Below are positions 1 to 6,852 of a DNA stretch of 9,681 bases, in pieces. Below the pieces are notes generated by a model. It had not been told where the DNA came from. It did not search any database and saw only the letters and a list, made by a program, of their open reading frames with translations. Positions within the stretch are counted from its first letter, which is position 1; every line of letters begins with the position of its first letter. The stretch spans positions 1 through 9,681 of the forward strand of contig CAIMEK010000842.1 in the NCBI GenBank assembly GCA_903839965.1. Reading direction: 5' to 3'. The DNA is from an uncultured Acetobacteraceae bacterium. GTDB taxonomy: Bacteria; Pseudomonadota; Alphaproteobacteria; Acetobacterales; Acetobacteraceae. The position numbers and the translations under genes were made by a program.

Positions 1-793
1 CGAGGGCCGCGGCGCGCTGATTCCGTTTCTGGAGGCCTGGGACCCGGATCCCGCCACCTCGATGGCCATTCTGCGGGGCATGCCCGCCGCCGGGGCCGAC
101 CTGATCGAGATCGGCTGCCCGTTCACCGACCCGATGGCCGACGGCCCCACCATCCAGGCCGCCGGCAAGCGCGCGCTCGCGGCCGGCGCCAACATGGCGC
201 ACACGCTCGCCATGGTGCGCGAGTTCCGCCACGAGGACACCGCCACGCCGATCGTGCTGATGGGCTACCTCAACCCCATCCTGTCCTACGGGCCCGAACG
301 TTTCTGCACCGATGCCGCCGCCTGCGGCGTGGACGGGCTGATCGTGGTCGACCTGCCCACCGAGGAGGCCGCGCTGCTGGCGCCGCACGCCGCCGAGCAC
401 GAGCTCGACATCATCCGCCTGATCGCCCCCACCACCGACGAGCGACGGTTGCCGCATGTGTTGGCCGGCAGTTCCGGCTTCGTCTACTATGTCAGCATCA
501 CCGGCGTCACCGGCACGCGCACCGCCACCGCCGACGAACTGGCCACGGCCATTCCGCTGATCCGCCGCTTCACCGACCTGCCGATCGCCATCGGATTCGG
601 CGTGCGCAGCGGCGAACAGGCGGCCGCCGCGGTGCGGGTGGCGGATGCCGCGGTGGTGGCCTCCGCGCTGATCGACACGCTGGCGAAAAGTCTCGATGGG
701 CGCGGGCATGCCGGGCCGGACACCGTCCGCCGCGTGCTCGACCAGGTGCGCGAACTGGCCGCGGCTGTGCGCGCCGCCCGCATGCCGGCGTAG
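1..793 (+). CDS. trpA: Tryptophan synthase alpha subunit (5' end cut by window)
   Basis: TrpA cleaves indole-3-glycerol phosphate to indole and glyceraldehyde 3-phosphate and passes indole to TrpB in the cytoplasmic alpha2-beta2 complex. The frame is open from base 2 and reads GALIPFLEAWDPD before the first internal Met at 62, so that Met is not the true start and roughly 15 N-terminal residues lie outside the window. The family signature IGCPFTDPMADGPTIQ is present. Its preceding Glu (codon 107-109) matches catalytic Glu49 of the E. coli enzyme, and the Asp of MADG (140-142) matches Asp60. Later family blocks are GLIVVDLPTEEA, SGFVYYVSITGVTGTR and the phosphate-site GFGVRSGEQ. One small oddity is VVASALI where most homologues have GSA, so the phosphate-loop Gly is Ala. 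About 263 residues are visible, near full length. The gene ends in TAG 11 bp before accD. Confidence 0.97.
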   Translation, partial: EGRGALIPFLEAWDPDPATSMAILRGMPAAGADLIEIGCPFTDPMADGPTIQAAGKRALAAGANMAHTLAMVREFRHEDTATPIVLMGYLNPILSYGPERFCTDAAACGVDGLIVVDLPTEEAALLAPHAAEHELDIIRLIAPTTDERRLPHVLAGSSGFVYYVSITGVTGTRTATADELATAIPLIRRFTDLPIAIGFGVRSGEQAAAAVRVADAAVVASALIDTLAKSLDGRGHAGPDTVRRVLDQVRELAAAVRAARMPA

Positions 794-797
794 GGAG
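793..797 (+). promoter_or_regulatory. Ribosome binding site of accD
   Basis: GGGAG lies 7 nt before the ATG at 805 and overlaps the last base of the trpA stop codon. It supports that ATG as the accD start and suggests the two genes are translated from one message. Confidence 0.7.
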
Positions 798-804
798 TTT
801 TCCG

Positions 805-1671
805 ATGAGTTGGCTTACCGAGTTCGTCCGCCCCCGCATCCGCACCCTGCTCGGCCGCCGCGACGTGCCGGAGAACCTGTGGGTGCAGTGCCCGGCCTGC
901 CAGCAGATGCTGTACCATACCGAGCTGGCGCGGGCGATGAAGGTGTGCGCGCATTGCGGCCACCACCTGCGCGCCAAGGCCATCGAGCGGCTGGGCTGGA
1001 CCTTCGACGACGGCGCCTTCACCCGCATCGAGCTGCCCAAGGTGCCGGCCGACCCGCTGCGCTTCCGCGACGCCAAGCGCTACACCGACCGGCTGCGCGA
1101 GGCGCGCGAGAAGACCGGGCTGGACGATGCCATCGTGGTGGCGCACGGCCTGATCGGCGGCCAGAAGGCGGTGGTCGCGGTGATGGAGTTCGAGTTCATC
1201 GGCGGCTCGATGGGCGCCGCGGTCGGCGAGGGCCTGGTGGCCGCCGCCCGGCTCGCCGTGCTGCAGGAAGCGGCCCTCATCGTCTACACCGCCTCCGGCG
1301 GCGCCCGCATGATGGAAGGCACCATCAGCCTGATGCAGATGCCGCGCAGCGTCATCGCCACGCGCCTGGTCAAGGAAGCCGGGCTGCCCTTCATCACCGT
1401 GCTGACCGACCCCACCACCGGCGGCGTCACCGCCAGCTTCACCATGCTGGGCGACATCCAGATCGCCGAGCCGAATGCCGAGATCGGCTTCGCCGGGGCG
1501 CGGGTGATCAAGCAGACCGTGCGGGAGGATCTGCCGGAAGGCTTTCAGCGCTCCGAATACCTGCACCAGCACGGCGTGCTCGACATGGTGGTGCCGCGCG
1601 GCGAACTGGCCGCCACGCTGGGCCGGCTGCTGTCGCTGCTGCGCGTGAAGGCGCTCGAACCGGCGGCCTGA
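805..1671 (+). CDS. accD: Acetyl-CoA carboxylase carboxyltransferase subunit beta
   Basis: AccD pairs with AccA to move the carboxyl group from carboxybiotin-BCCP to acetyl-CoA, giving malonyl-CoA for fatty acid synthesis in the cytoplasm. The 288 residues are slightly shorter than E. coli AccD (304). An N-terminal four-cysteine zinc ribbon is complete: CPAC at 29-32 and CAHC at 48-51. The crotonase-fold carboxyltransferase domain follows, with SGGARMMEG (164-172, usually SGGARMQEG), TDPTTGGVTASF (201-212), GFAGARVI (228-235) and LPEGFQRSEYL (243-253). The ATG at 805 has a good Shine-Dalgarno and keeps the usual MSWL-type N-terminus. It lies 11 bp after trpA and 4 bp before folC. The accD-folC pair is also found in E. 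coli, and trpA-accD-folC is the usual alphaproteobacterial order. AccA is not in the window. Confidence 0.98.
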   Translation: MSWLTEFVRPRIRTLLGRRDVPENLWVQCPACQQMLYHTELARAMKVCAHCGHHLRAKAIERLGWTFDDGAFTRIELPKVPADPLRFRDAKRYTDRLREAREKTGLDDAIVVAHGLIGGQKAVVAVMEFEFIGGSMGAAVGEGLVAAARLAVLQEAALIVYTASGGARMMEGTISLMQMPRSVIATRLVKEAGLPFITVLTDPTTGGVTASFTMLGDIQIAEPNAEIGFAGARVIKQTVREDLPEGFQRSEYLHQHGVLDMVVPRGELAATLGRLLSLLRVKALEPAA

Positions 1672-1675
1672 TCCC

Positions 1676-2965
1676 GTGAGCGACAATCCGCCGCAGGGCC
1701 GCTTCGCCCCGGTGGTGCGGCGGCTGCACGCGCTGCACCCCCGGATGATCGACCTCAGCCTGTTCCGCCTGCAGGCACTGCTGGACAAGCTCGACCATCC
1801 CGAACGCCGCCTGCCGCCGGTGGTGCATGTGGCCGGCACCAACGGCAAGGGCAGCGTCTGCGCCTTCCTGCGCGCCATCGGCGAGGCCGCCGGCTGGCGC
1901 GTGCATGTCTATACCTCGCCGCATCTGGTGCGTTTCAACGAGCGCATCCGGCTGGCCGGGCGCATCGTCGAGGACGACGCGCTGGCGGCGGTGCTCGACG
2001 AAGTGGAGCGGCGCAACGCCGGCGCCGAGATCACCGTGTTCGAGTTGCTCACCGCCGCGGCGTTCCTGCTGTTCTCCCGTGTGCCCGCCGAGCTGGCGGT
2101 GCTGGAGGTGGGGCTGGGCGGACGCTACGACGCAACCAACGTGATCCCATCTCCCGCCGCCGCCGTCATCGCCTCCATTTCGATCGACCACCGCGACTTC
2201 CTGGGCGACACGCTCACCGCCATCGCCGGCGAGAAGGCCGGCATCATGAAGCCCGGCGTGCCGGTGGCGACCGGGCTGCAGGACCCGGCGGTGCGCGACG
2301 TGCTGCGTGCCGAGGCCGCCCGGGTCGGCGCGCGTCTGCTGGAACGTGGTCGCGACTGGAGCATCGTCCCGACCGCGACCGGGCTGGCCTATGCGGATGG
2401 CCTCGGCATGCTGGACCTGCCGGCGCCTGCCCTGCCCGGCCCGCACCAGGCCGACAATGCCGGCATCGCCGTGGCGGCGGCGCGGGCCGGGCTGCACCTC
2501 CCCGGCCCGGCGATCGCGCGCGGTCTCGCCACGGCGGACTGGCCGGCGCGGCTGCAGCGCCTTTCCGGCCGCCTCGCCGCCCCGCTGCCGCCGGGCTGGG
2601 AGCTGTGGCTGGACGGCGGCCACAACCCGGGCGCCGGCGCGGCCCTGGCCGAGCACCTGTCCGCTTCCGACCGGCCGACCCACCTGATCGTCGGCATGAA
2701 GCGGGGCAAGGACTCGACCGACTTCCTGCGCCCGCTGCTGGCGCACGCGGCGACGGTGTGGGCGGTGGCGGAGCCCGGCCAGCATCTGGCCATGCCGGTC
2801 GAGGACATCATCGCCGCCTCCGGCGGGGTGGCCCGCCCCGGCCCGACGGTCGCCGCGGCGCTGGCGGCCGTCACCCGCGCGGGGCCGCCGGGCCGCGTGC
2901 TGATCTGCGGCAGCCTCTACCTCGCCGGCGAAGTGCTGAAGGCCGACGGGGTCGAGGTGCTGTAG
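1676..2965 (+). CDS. folC: Bifunctional folylpolyglutamate synthase / dihydrofolate synthase
   Basis: FolC joins L-glutamate to dihydropteroate to make dihydrofolate and extends folates with further glutamates, using ATP, in the cytoplasm. The 429 residues match the family. The Mur-ligase-type ATP site is clear: GTNGKGS at 54-60, then SPHL (81-84), EVGLGGRYDATN (144-155), the DH pair (171-172) and GEKAGI (185-190). The C-terminal ligase domain carries DGGHNPGA (313-320) and CGSLYLAGEVL (411-421). The start is GTG, 4 bp after the accD stop. No strong Shine-Dalgarno is seen, so translational coupling to accD is likely. Whether both enzyme activities are present cannot be told from sequence alone. 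It ends one base from the stop of the convergent aldolase gene, with no terminator-like hairpin in between. Confidence 0.97.
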   Translation: MSDNPPQGRFAPVVRRLHALHPRMIDLSLFRLQALLDKLDHPERRLPPVVHVAGTNGKGSVCAFLRAIGEAAGWRVHVYTSPHLVRFNERIRLAGRIVEDDALAAVLDEVERRNAGAEITVFELLTAAAFLLFSRVPAELAVLEVGLGGRYDATNVIPSPAAAVIASISIDHRDFLGDTLTAIAGEKAGIMKPGVPVATGLQDPAVRDVLRAEAARVGARLLERGRDWSIVPTATGLAYADGLGMLDLPAPALPGPHQADNAGIAVAAARAGLHLPGPAIARGLATADWPARLQRLSGRLAAPLPPGWELWLDGGHNPGAGAALAEHLSASDRPTHLIVGMKRGKDSTDFLRPLLAHAATVWAVAEPGQHLAMPVEDIIAASGGVARPGPTVAAALAAVTRAGPPGRVLICGSLYLAGEVLKADGVEVL

Positions 2966-2966
2966 C

Positions 2967-3761
2967 TTACCCGACGACGGCCTGCATCGCCTCGGCGGCC
3001 TTCTGGCAGCCCTGGTTGAGGAACATCACGTCGTTGCCGAGGATGATCATGTCCACGCCCTGCTTGGCCAGCTTCACCGCATTCTCCGCGGTCGGCGGAA
3101 TGCACGGGGCCATCACCTTGATGCCGCGCGCGTGGCATTTGACGATCAGCTCATCCAGCCGCGCCGTCACCTCGGGGTTGGACATCGAGTAGTCGATCGG
3201 GATCAGCCGCGACAGCGAGTAGTCGGCCGGGCCGAAATTGATCACGTCGATGCCATCGACCGCCAGGATCGCGTCGATGTTGTCGAAGAACTCGAAGCTT
3301 TCGGCCATCGGGATGAGCAGCGCCTCGCGGTTCGACCGCTCCGTGTAGCCCGACCAGGTGAAGCCCGCCCCGCCATAGCCCGCCGCGCGCACCGAGGCGT
3401 CGCCGCCCCGCCGCCCGGCCGGCGGAAAGCGCCCGGCCCGCACGATCGCGCGGGCCTGGTCGGCCGTGTTGACCTGCGGGATGATCACCCCGGCGGCGCC
3501 GAGTTCGAGCGACTTGCGGATGTCCCACTCGATGGTGCCGCGCACCCGCACCAGCGGCGCGATGCCGGAGATCTTCGCCGACAGGATCAGCTTTTCCATC
3601 TGCAGGTCGACATTGACCGCGGTGTGCTCGGCATCGATGAAGGCGAAGTCCAACCCCCAGTTGCCGGCGATCTCGATGGCCGCGCCGGTGCCGGTGTACA
3701 TGGTCATCCCGAAAGTCGGCACGCCCGCGCTCAGTTTCTCCCGTAGTGTCTGCTTGCTCAT
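2967..3761 (-). CDS. HpcH/HpaI-family class II aldolase (4-hydroxy-2-oxo acid aldolase type)
   Basis: Members are metal-dependent enzymes that reversibly cleave 4-hydroxy-2-oxo acids to pyruvate and an aldehyde; HpaI, GarL and YfaU are known examples. The 264 residues form one barrel domain. Aligned by eye to HpaI, His46 (FIDAEH) matches the catalytic His, Arg72 (LVRVRG) the pyruvate-binding Arg, and Glu154 and Asp180 (FGPADYS) the two metal ligands. IPQVNTADQARAIV and FPPAGRRG (112-119) are family blocks. The residue two before the metal Glu, Gln in HpaI, is Met152 here. The ATG at 3761 has GAGGT (3769-3773) 7 nt upstream. It follows the ABC ATPase gene by 39 bp on the same strand, so it is probably the last gene of the transporter operon and acts on the imported compound or a product of it. 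The substrate is not known; a pyruvate-type lyase is inferred. Confidence 0.92.
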   Translation of the reverse strand: MSKQTLREKLSAGVPTFGMTMYTGTGAAIEIAGNWGLDFAFIDAEHTAVNVDLQMEKLILSAKISGIAPLVRVRGTIEWDIRKSLELGAAGVIIPQVNTADQARAIVRAGRFPPAGRRGGDASVRAAGYGGAGFTWSGYTERSNREALLIPMAESFEFFDNIDAILAVDGIDVINFGPADYSLSRLIPIDYSMSNPEVTARLDELIVKCHARGIKVMAPCIPPTAENAVKLAKQGVDMIILGNDVMFLNQGCQKAAEAMQAVVG

Positions 3762-3800
3762 GTTCCGTACCTCACGTTGAATGGCCGCTGGCGCTCCGCG

Positions 3801-4532
3801 CTATTTCAGGCTGGACGCCACGAATTGTCGCAACTCCGGGGTTTGCGGCTGCGTGAACATCCGCTCGGAAGGCCCCTCCTCCCAAATCTTGCCGTTGTGC
3901 ATGAACACGGTGCGCGTCGCGACCTGGCGGGCGAAACCCATTTCGTGGGTGACCAGAATCATCGTCATGCCGGCGGCGGCGAGCGCCTCGATGGTGCGCA
4001 GCACCTCCCCGGTCAGTTCCGGATCGAGCGCGGACGTCACCTCGTCGAACAGCATCACCTTCGGCTGCATCGCCAGCGAGCGCGCGATCGCCACGCGCTG
4101 CTGCTGCCCGCCGGAAAGCTCGTCCGGATAGGCGTCACGCTTCTCGGCCAGGCCGACGCGCCCGAGCACCTCCTCGGTGATCCGGCCCAGCGCTTCGGCG
4201 GGCATGCCTTTGACCACGCGCGGCGCCAGCATGATGTTTTCCGCGACGGTGAGGTGCGGAAACAGGTTGTAGCTCTGGAACACCATGCCGACTTCCTTGC
4301 GCAACGCGCGCAGGTCGCCGCCCTCGGGGCCGATGCGATGGCCGGCCACCTCGATGCTGCCGGCCTGGATGCGCTCAAGCCCGTTGATGCAGCGGAGCAT
4401 CGTGCTCTTGCCCGAGCCGCTGCGGCCGATGACGGCCACCACCTCGCGCTCCTCCACCTCCAGCGAGACGCCGTCGAGCACGCACAGGTGGCCGAAGCTT
4501 TTCTTGATGCTCTCAATGCGCAGGGCGGACAT
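3801..4532 (-). CDS. Polar amino acid-type ABC transporter, ATP-binding protein
   Basis: This is the ATPase that powers the importer encoded just upstream, acting as a dimer on the inner face of the membrane. All nucleotide-site motifs are intact over 243 residues: Walker A GRSGSGKST (36-44), Q-loop Gln86, signature LSGGQQQR (139-146), Walker B VMLFDE (159-164) with catalytic Glu164, D-loop SALD and switch His196 in VTHEMGFA. Length and motifs fit the GlnQ/HisP group. The ATG at 4532 overlaps the end of the preceding permease gene by 20 bp and has AAGGG about 8 nt upstream. That arrangement suggests coupled translation. It is followed after 39 bp by the aldolase gene. ATPase sequence does not reveal substrate, so no gene symbol is given. 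Confidence 0.96.
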   Translation of the reverse strand: MSALRIESIKKSFGHLCVLDGVSLEVEEREVVAVIGRSGSGKSTMLRCINGLERIQAGSIEVAGHRIGPEGGDLRALRKEVGMVFQSYNLFPHLTVAENIMLAPRVVKGMPAEALGRITEEVLGRVGLAEKRDAYPDELSGGQQQRVAIARSLAMQPKVMLFDEVTSALDPELTGEVLRTIEALAAAGMTMILVTHEMGFARQVATRTVFMHNGKIWEEGPSERMFTQPQTPELRQFVASSLK

Positions 4533-5169
4533 CGCGCTTACCCTTCAGGCGTTCGCTGAGGTACGACAGCGGATAGCAGAACATGAAATAGAATGCCGAA
4601 ACGGTGAGGAACACGGCGAACGGCTGGAACGTCATGTTGTTGAGCAGCTGGCCCGCGCGGGTCAGTTCAACGAAGCCGATCAGCGCCGTCACCGAGGTGT
4701 TCTTCACGATCTGCACCATGAAACCCACCGTCGGCCCCAGTGCGATCCTGAAGGCCTGCGGCAGGATCACGTAGCGCAGCTTCTGCACGCCGGTGAGCGC
4801 CAGCGAATCCGCTGCTTCCCATTGCTGGCGGGGGATCGCCTCGATGCAGCCGCGCCAGATATCGGCGAGGAACGCCGTGGTGTAGATCGCCAGCGACAGC
4901 CCGGCGGCCACCAGCGGTGGGAAGAACAGGCCGACGAAGCTCAGGCCGTAGAACGCCAGGAACACCACGATCAGCAGCGGCGTCGCCTGCACGAGCTGGA
5001 TGAAGCCGGCGATCACCAGCTGCACCGGCCTGGGACCGAGCGTGCGCAGCAGGGCGAAGATCAGCCCGAAGAACCCGCCGATGGCGAACGTCACCAACGA
5101 CAGCAGCACCGTCCACTGCGCCCCGAACATCAGGAACTGGACGCTGCTCCAGCCGAACGAGCGGATCAT
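4513..5169 (-). CDS. Polar amino acid-type ABC transporter permease (second permease)
   Basis: This is one of the two membrane subunits of the importer in the cytoplasmic membrane. From the ATG at 5169 it has 218 residues with about five hydrophobic segments (roughly 17-42, 54-78, 84-104, 145-165 and 184-206). The EAA loop that contacts the ATPase runs from about 118 to 146 (EAADSLALTG, then LPQAF). VKNTSVTALIGFVEL (155-169) is typical of HisM/GlnP-like permeases. A longer reading to 5253 is open, but its extra 28 residues are Arg/Pro-rich and overlap the preceding permease. The ATG at 5169 forms an ATGA overlap with that gene's stop, the usual coupled arrangement, so the shorter form is chosen. 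Confidence 0.93.
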   Translation of the reverse strand: MIRSFGWSSVQFLMFGAQWTVLLSLVTFAIGGFFGLIFALLRTLGPRPVQLVIAGFIQLVQATPLLIVVFLAFYGLSFVGLFFPPLVAAGLSLAIYTTAFLADIWRGCIEAIPRQQWEAADSLALTGVQKLRYVILPQAFRIALGPTVGFMVQIVKNTSVTALIGFVELTRAGQLLNNMTFQPFAVFLTVSAFYFMFCYPLSYLSERLKGKRDVRPAH

Positions 5170-5879
5170 GGAGAGGTCCCCGTGCCGGGCACGTCGGCGA
5201 TCAGCGAGGGTTTCGGCACCTTGCGGCGGAACAGGCGGCGGCCGATGAGCCAATAGAGCAGGCGGAAGGAGAACGTCAGCGCGATGTAGATCAGCGCGAT
5301 GACAATGAAGGTCTCCAGGCTGCGGAACGAGTTCGATTCGATCCGCGCCCCCGCGGCGGTCAGCTCGGTTGCCGAAATCGCCGAGGCCATCGAGGTGCCG
5401 AGCAGGGTCAGCGTGAGCTGGCCGGTCAGTGCCGGGTAGATGATGCGCAGCGCCGGCACCAGGACGATGTAGCGCACCACTTCCAGCCGCGTCATGCCGA
5501 GCGCCAGCCCCGCCTCGATCTGGGTGCGCGGAATGGCGAGCAGGCCGGCGCGGATGATCTCTGTCGAATAGGCGCCGAGGTTGAGCGACACGGCGACGAT
5601 GGCGGCGGTGTCCGCCGACAGTTTCAGCCCGCTATAGGGCAGGCCGAAATAGATCAGGAAAAGCTGCACCAGAAGCGGCGTGTTGCGGAACACCTCGACA
5701 TAGGTCGCGCCGATGCGGCCGAGCCAGGGCGGGCCTTCGACGCGCGCGATCGCCACGGTCATGCCGATGGTCAGGCCGACGGCGATCGACTGCGCGGAGA
5801 GCGCCAGCGTCGACAGCGTCCCGTCGATGATTTCCGGTGTCCAGGCCAGCACCGGCCCAAAATGCATCTGATAAGCCAT
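5166..5879 (-). CDS. Polar amino acid-type ABC transporter permease (first permease)
   Basis: This membrane subunit is paired with the next gene to form the translocation pore of the importer. It has 237 residues from the ATG at 5879, with hydrophobic segments near 22-46, 60-80, 90-112, 150-172 and 189-212. VFRNTPLLVQLFLIYFGLP (63-81) is the classic HisQ/GlnP-type block. The EAA loop (about 122-149) reads EAGLALGMTRLEVV and ends in PALRIIYP. The frame stays open to 5996, but those extra 39 residues are low-complexity, run over the intercistronic hairpin and overlap the binding-protein gene, so they are unlikely to be translated. GGTGGGA about 10 nt before 5879 may be the ribosome site. A start at Met5 (5867) is possible. 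Its TGA overlaps the next ATG as ATGA. Confidence 0.93.
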   Translation of the reverse strand: MAYQMHFGPVLAWTPEIIDGTLSTLALSAQSIAVGLTIGMTVAIARVEGPPWLGRIGATYVEVFRNTPLLVQLFLIYFGLPYSGLKLSADTAAIVAVSLNLGAYSTEIIRAGLLAIPRTQIEAGLALGMTRLEVVRYIVLVPALRIIYPALTGQLTLTLLGTSMASAISATELTAAGARIESNSFRSLETFIVIALIYIALTFSFRLLYWLIGRRLFRRKVPKPSLIADVPGTGTSP

Positions 5880-5901
5880 GCGATCATGTTCCCACCGTGG
5901 G

Positions 5902-5926
5902 CCGGCCGCCGGGGTCCGGCGGCCGG
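5902..5926 (-). promoter_or_regulatory. Perfect intercistronic hairpin between binding-protein and permease genes
   Basis: Two 11-base arms, CCGGCCGCCGG (5902-5912) and CCGGCGGCCGG (5916-5926), are exact inverted copies around a 3-base loop. The structure starts 9 nt past the binding-protein stop codon on the transcribed (-) strand. It is not followed by a U-run, so it is not a standard intrinsic terminator. Similar stem-loops after binding-protein genes are known to protect the upstream mRNA from 3' exonucleases and so raise binding protein above permease levels. That role here is inferred. Confidence 0.75.
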
Positions 5927-5934
5927 AAGCACGG

Positions 5935-6753
5935 TCAGAAAGTCGGCAGCTTGCCACCGGGGATGGGAATGCCGATCCACTTCTTGTGAAGCGCATCGAG
6001 CTGGCCGGTGACCTCGTAGTAGTAGATGAAATTGTTCAGCCACTGGTGCAGCGCGAACGCATCCTTGCGCACTGCCATCGACCAGTAGAGCGTGAACAGC
6101 GGCAGGTTCGGCTTGACCTCGAGAGTGTTCAGGTTCTGCTTCTTGATGATGTCGTTGGCCACCGCCGCGACCGCCGCCGTGGCATCGACCTGGCCGGACA
6201 CCAGCGCCTGGAAGGCCAGCGCGTCGTCTTCGAAGCGCAGCACCTGCAGCCCCTTGACGCCGAGTGCGGAGACGGCCACGTCCTGCGTGCTGCCCTTCGG
6301 CACCGACACCCGCTTGTTGGTGAGTTCGTCGAGCTTGCTCAGCGGCATGCTCTTGGCGGCGATGAAGCGCATCTCGTAGGCGCCGTACGGGTTGGTCATC
6401 ATGAAGGTCCTGGCCCGCTCGGGGGTTGCGGTCATCATGGCGATCAGCATGTCCACGCGGCCGGATTCCAGCGCGGCGGCGCGCGAGGCGTTGTTGACCG
6501 GCACGATCTCCACCTTCACGCCGAGATTCTTCGCGACCTCTTGGGCAAGATCGACCAGGAAGCCAGCGGTGTTGCCCTTTTCGTCGACCGTGTCGTAGGG
6601 CGGGATGCCGGTCAGCACGCCGATCGCGATGCGCCCCTTGGCGGTGATGTCATCGGGGGTCTGCGCGCTGGCGATGGCGGCCGTCCCCGCGGTGGTGGCG
6701 GCGAGCAGGCCCAGGACGGTGGCTGCACGGAACAGCCGGTGGATCAGGTTCAC
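5935..6753 (-). CDS. ABC transporter periplasmic solute-binding protein, family 3
   Basis: This is the periplasmic receptor that captures the substrate and delivers it to the two permeases. Its 272 residues begin with a Sec signal peptide: basic MNLIHRLFR, a hydrophobic stretch and ASA before Gln31 as a probable signal peptidase I site. The mature part has the family-3 pattern: IAIGVLTGIPPYDTVDEKGNTAGF (42-65), LVDLAQEVAKNLGVKVEIV, SGRVDMLIAMMTATPERA (97-114) and a C-terminal QLDALHKKWIG. Arg113 matches the Arg that holds the ligand carboxylate. The Asp that binds the alpha-amino group in HisJ and GlnH (five after VDA's Asp) is Val195 here, so a ligand without an alpha-amino group is possible. 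The start is GTG at 6753 with GGGGAGG 6 nt upstream; it fits the signal peptide start. The gene heads the transporter genes, 99 bp after the GntR gene. Confidence 0.94.
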   Translation of the reverse strand: MNLIHRLFRAATVLGLLAATTAGTAAIASAQTPDDITAKGRIAIGVLTGIPPYDTVDEKGNTAGFLVDLAQEVAKNLGVKVEIVPVNNASRAAALESGRVDMLIAMMTATPERARTFMMTNPYGAYEMRFIAAKSMPLSKLDELTNKRVSVPKGSTQDVAVSALGVKGLQVLRFEDDALAFQALVSGQVDATAAVAAVANDIIKKQNLNTLEVKPNLPLFTLYWSMAVRKDAFALHQWLNNFIYYYEVTGQLDALHKKWIGIPIPGGKLPTF

Positions 6754-6759
6754 GGTTTA

Positions 6760-6766
6760 CCTCCCC
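6760..6766 (-). promoter_or_regulatory. Strong ribosome binding site deciding the GTG start of the binding protein
   Basis: GGGGAGG on the - strand sits 6 nt before GTG at 6753. It is one of the strongest Shine-Dalgarno matches in the window and supports the GTG start. It fits high expression of the binding protein. Confidence 0.8.
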
Positions 6767-6852
6767 TAGTCATGTTGCGAACTTGGTGGATCGGCACGTC
6801 AGCGACCACACGTGTCGGGTCGTCGTTCGATCCGGTTGGCTGATACCGGTGG

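Noticed and set aside
487..1878. A 463-codon open frame antisense to trpA, accD and folC
   Set aside because: It overlaps three well-supported genes on the other strand. Its Arg/Ala/Gly/His-rich composition has no recognisable family, and high GC removes stop codons from antisense frames.
1508..2785. A 425-codon open frame antisense to folC
   Set aside because: It is low-complexity, lies fully inside intact accD and folC, and shows no motif; it is a GC artefact.
2967..3761. Naming the aldolase hpaI, garL or yfaU
   Set aside because: None of the homoprotocatechuate, glucarate or rhamnonate pathway partners is present and the active-site residue 152 differs. Only the family can be supported.
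5170..5253. N-terminal extension of the second permease by 28 residues
   Set aside because: It is Arg/Pro-rich and overlaps the preceding permease, while the ATGA junction at 5166-5169 gives a standard coupled start.
5880..5996. N-terminal extension of the first permease by 39 residues
   Set aside because: It would overlap the binding-protein gene and cross the 5902-5926 hairpin, and it has no hydrophobic or family-like sequence.
6808..6815. ACACGTGT palindrome between the GntR and binding-protein genes as an operator
   Set aside because: It is only 8 bp, its flanks do not extend the symmetry, and no good promoter boxes lie near it.
6832..6849. CCGGT/ACCGG inverted repeat just past the GntR stop as a terminator
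   Set aside because: The stem is 5 bp with an 8-base loop and no T-run follows; it is too weak to call.
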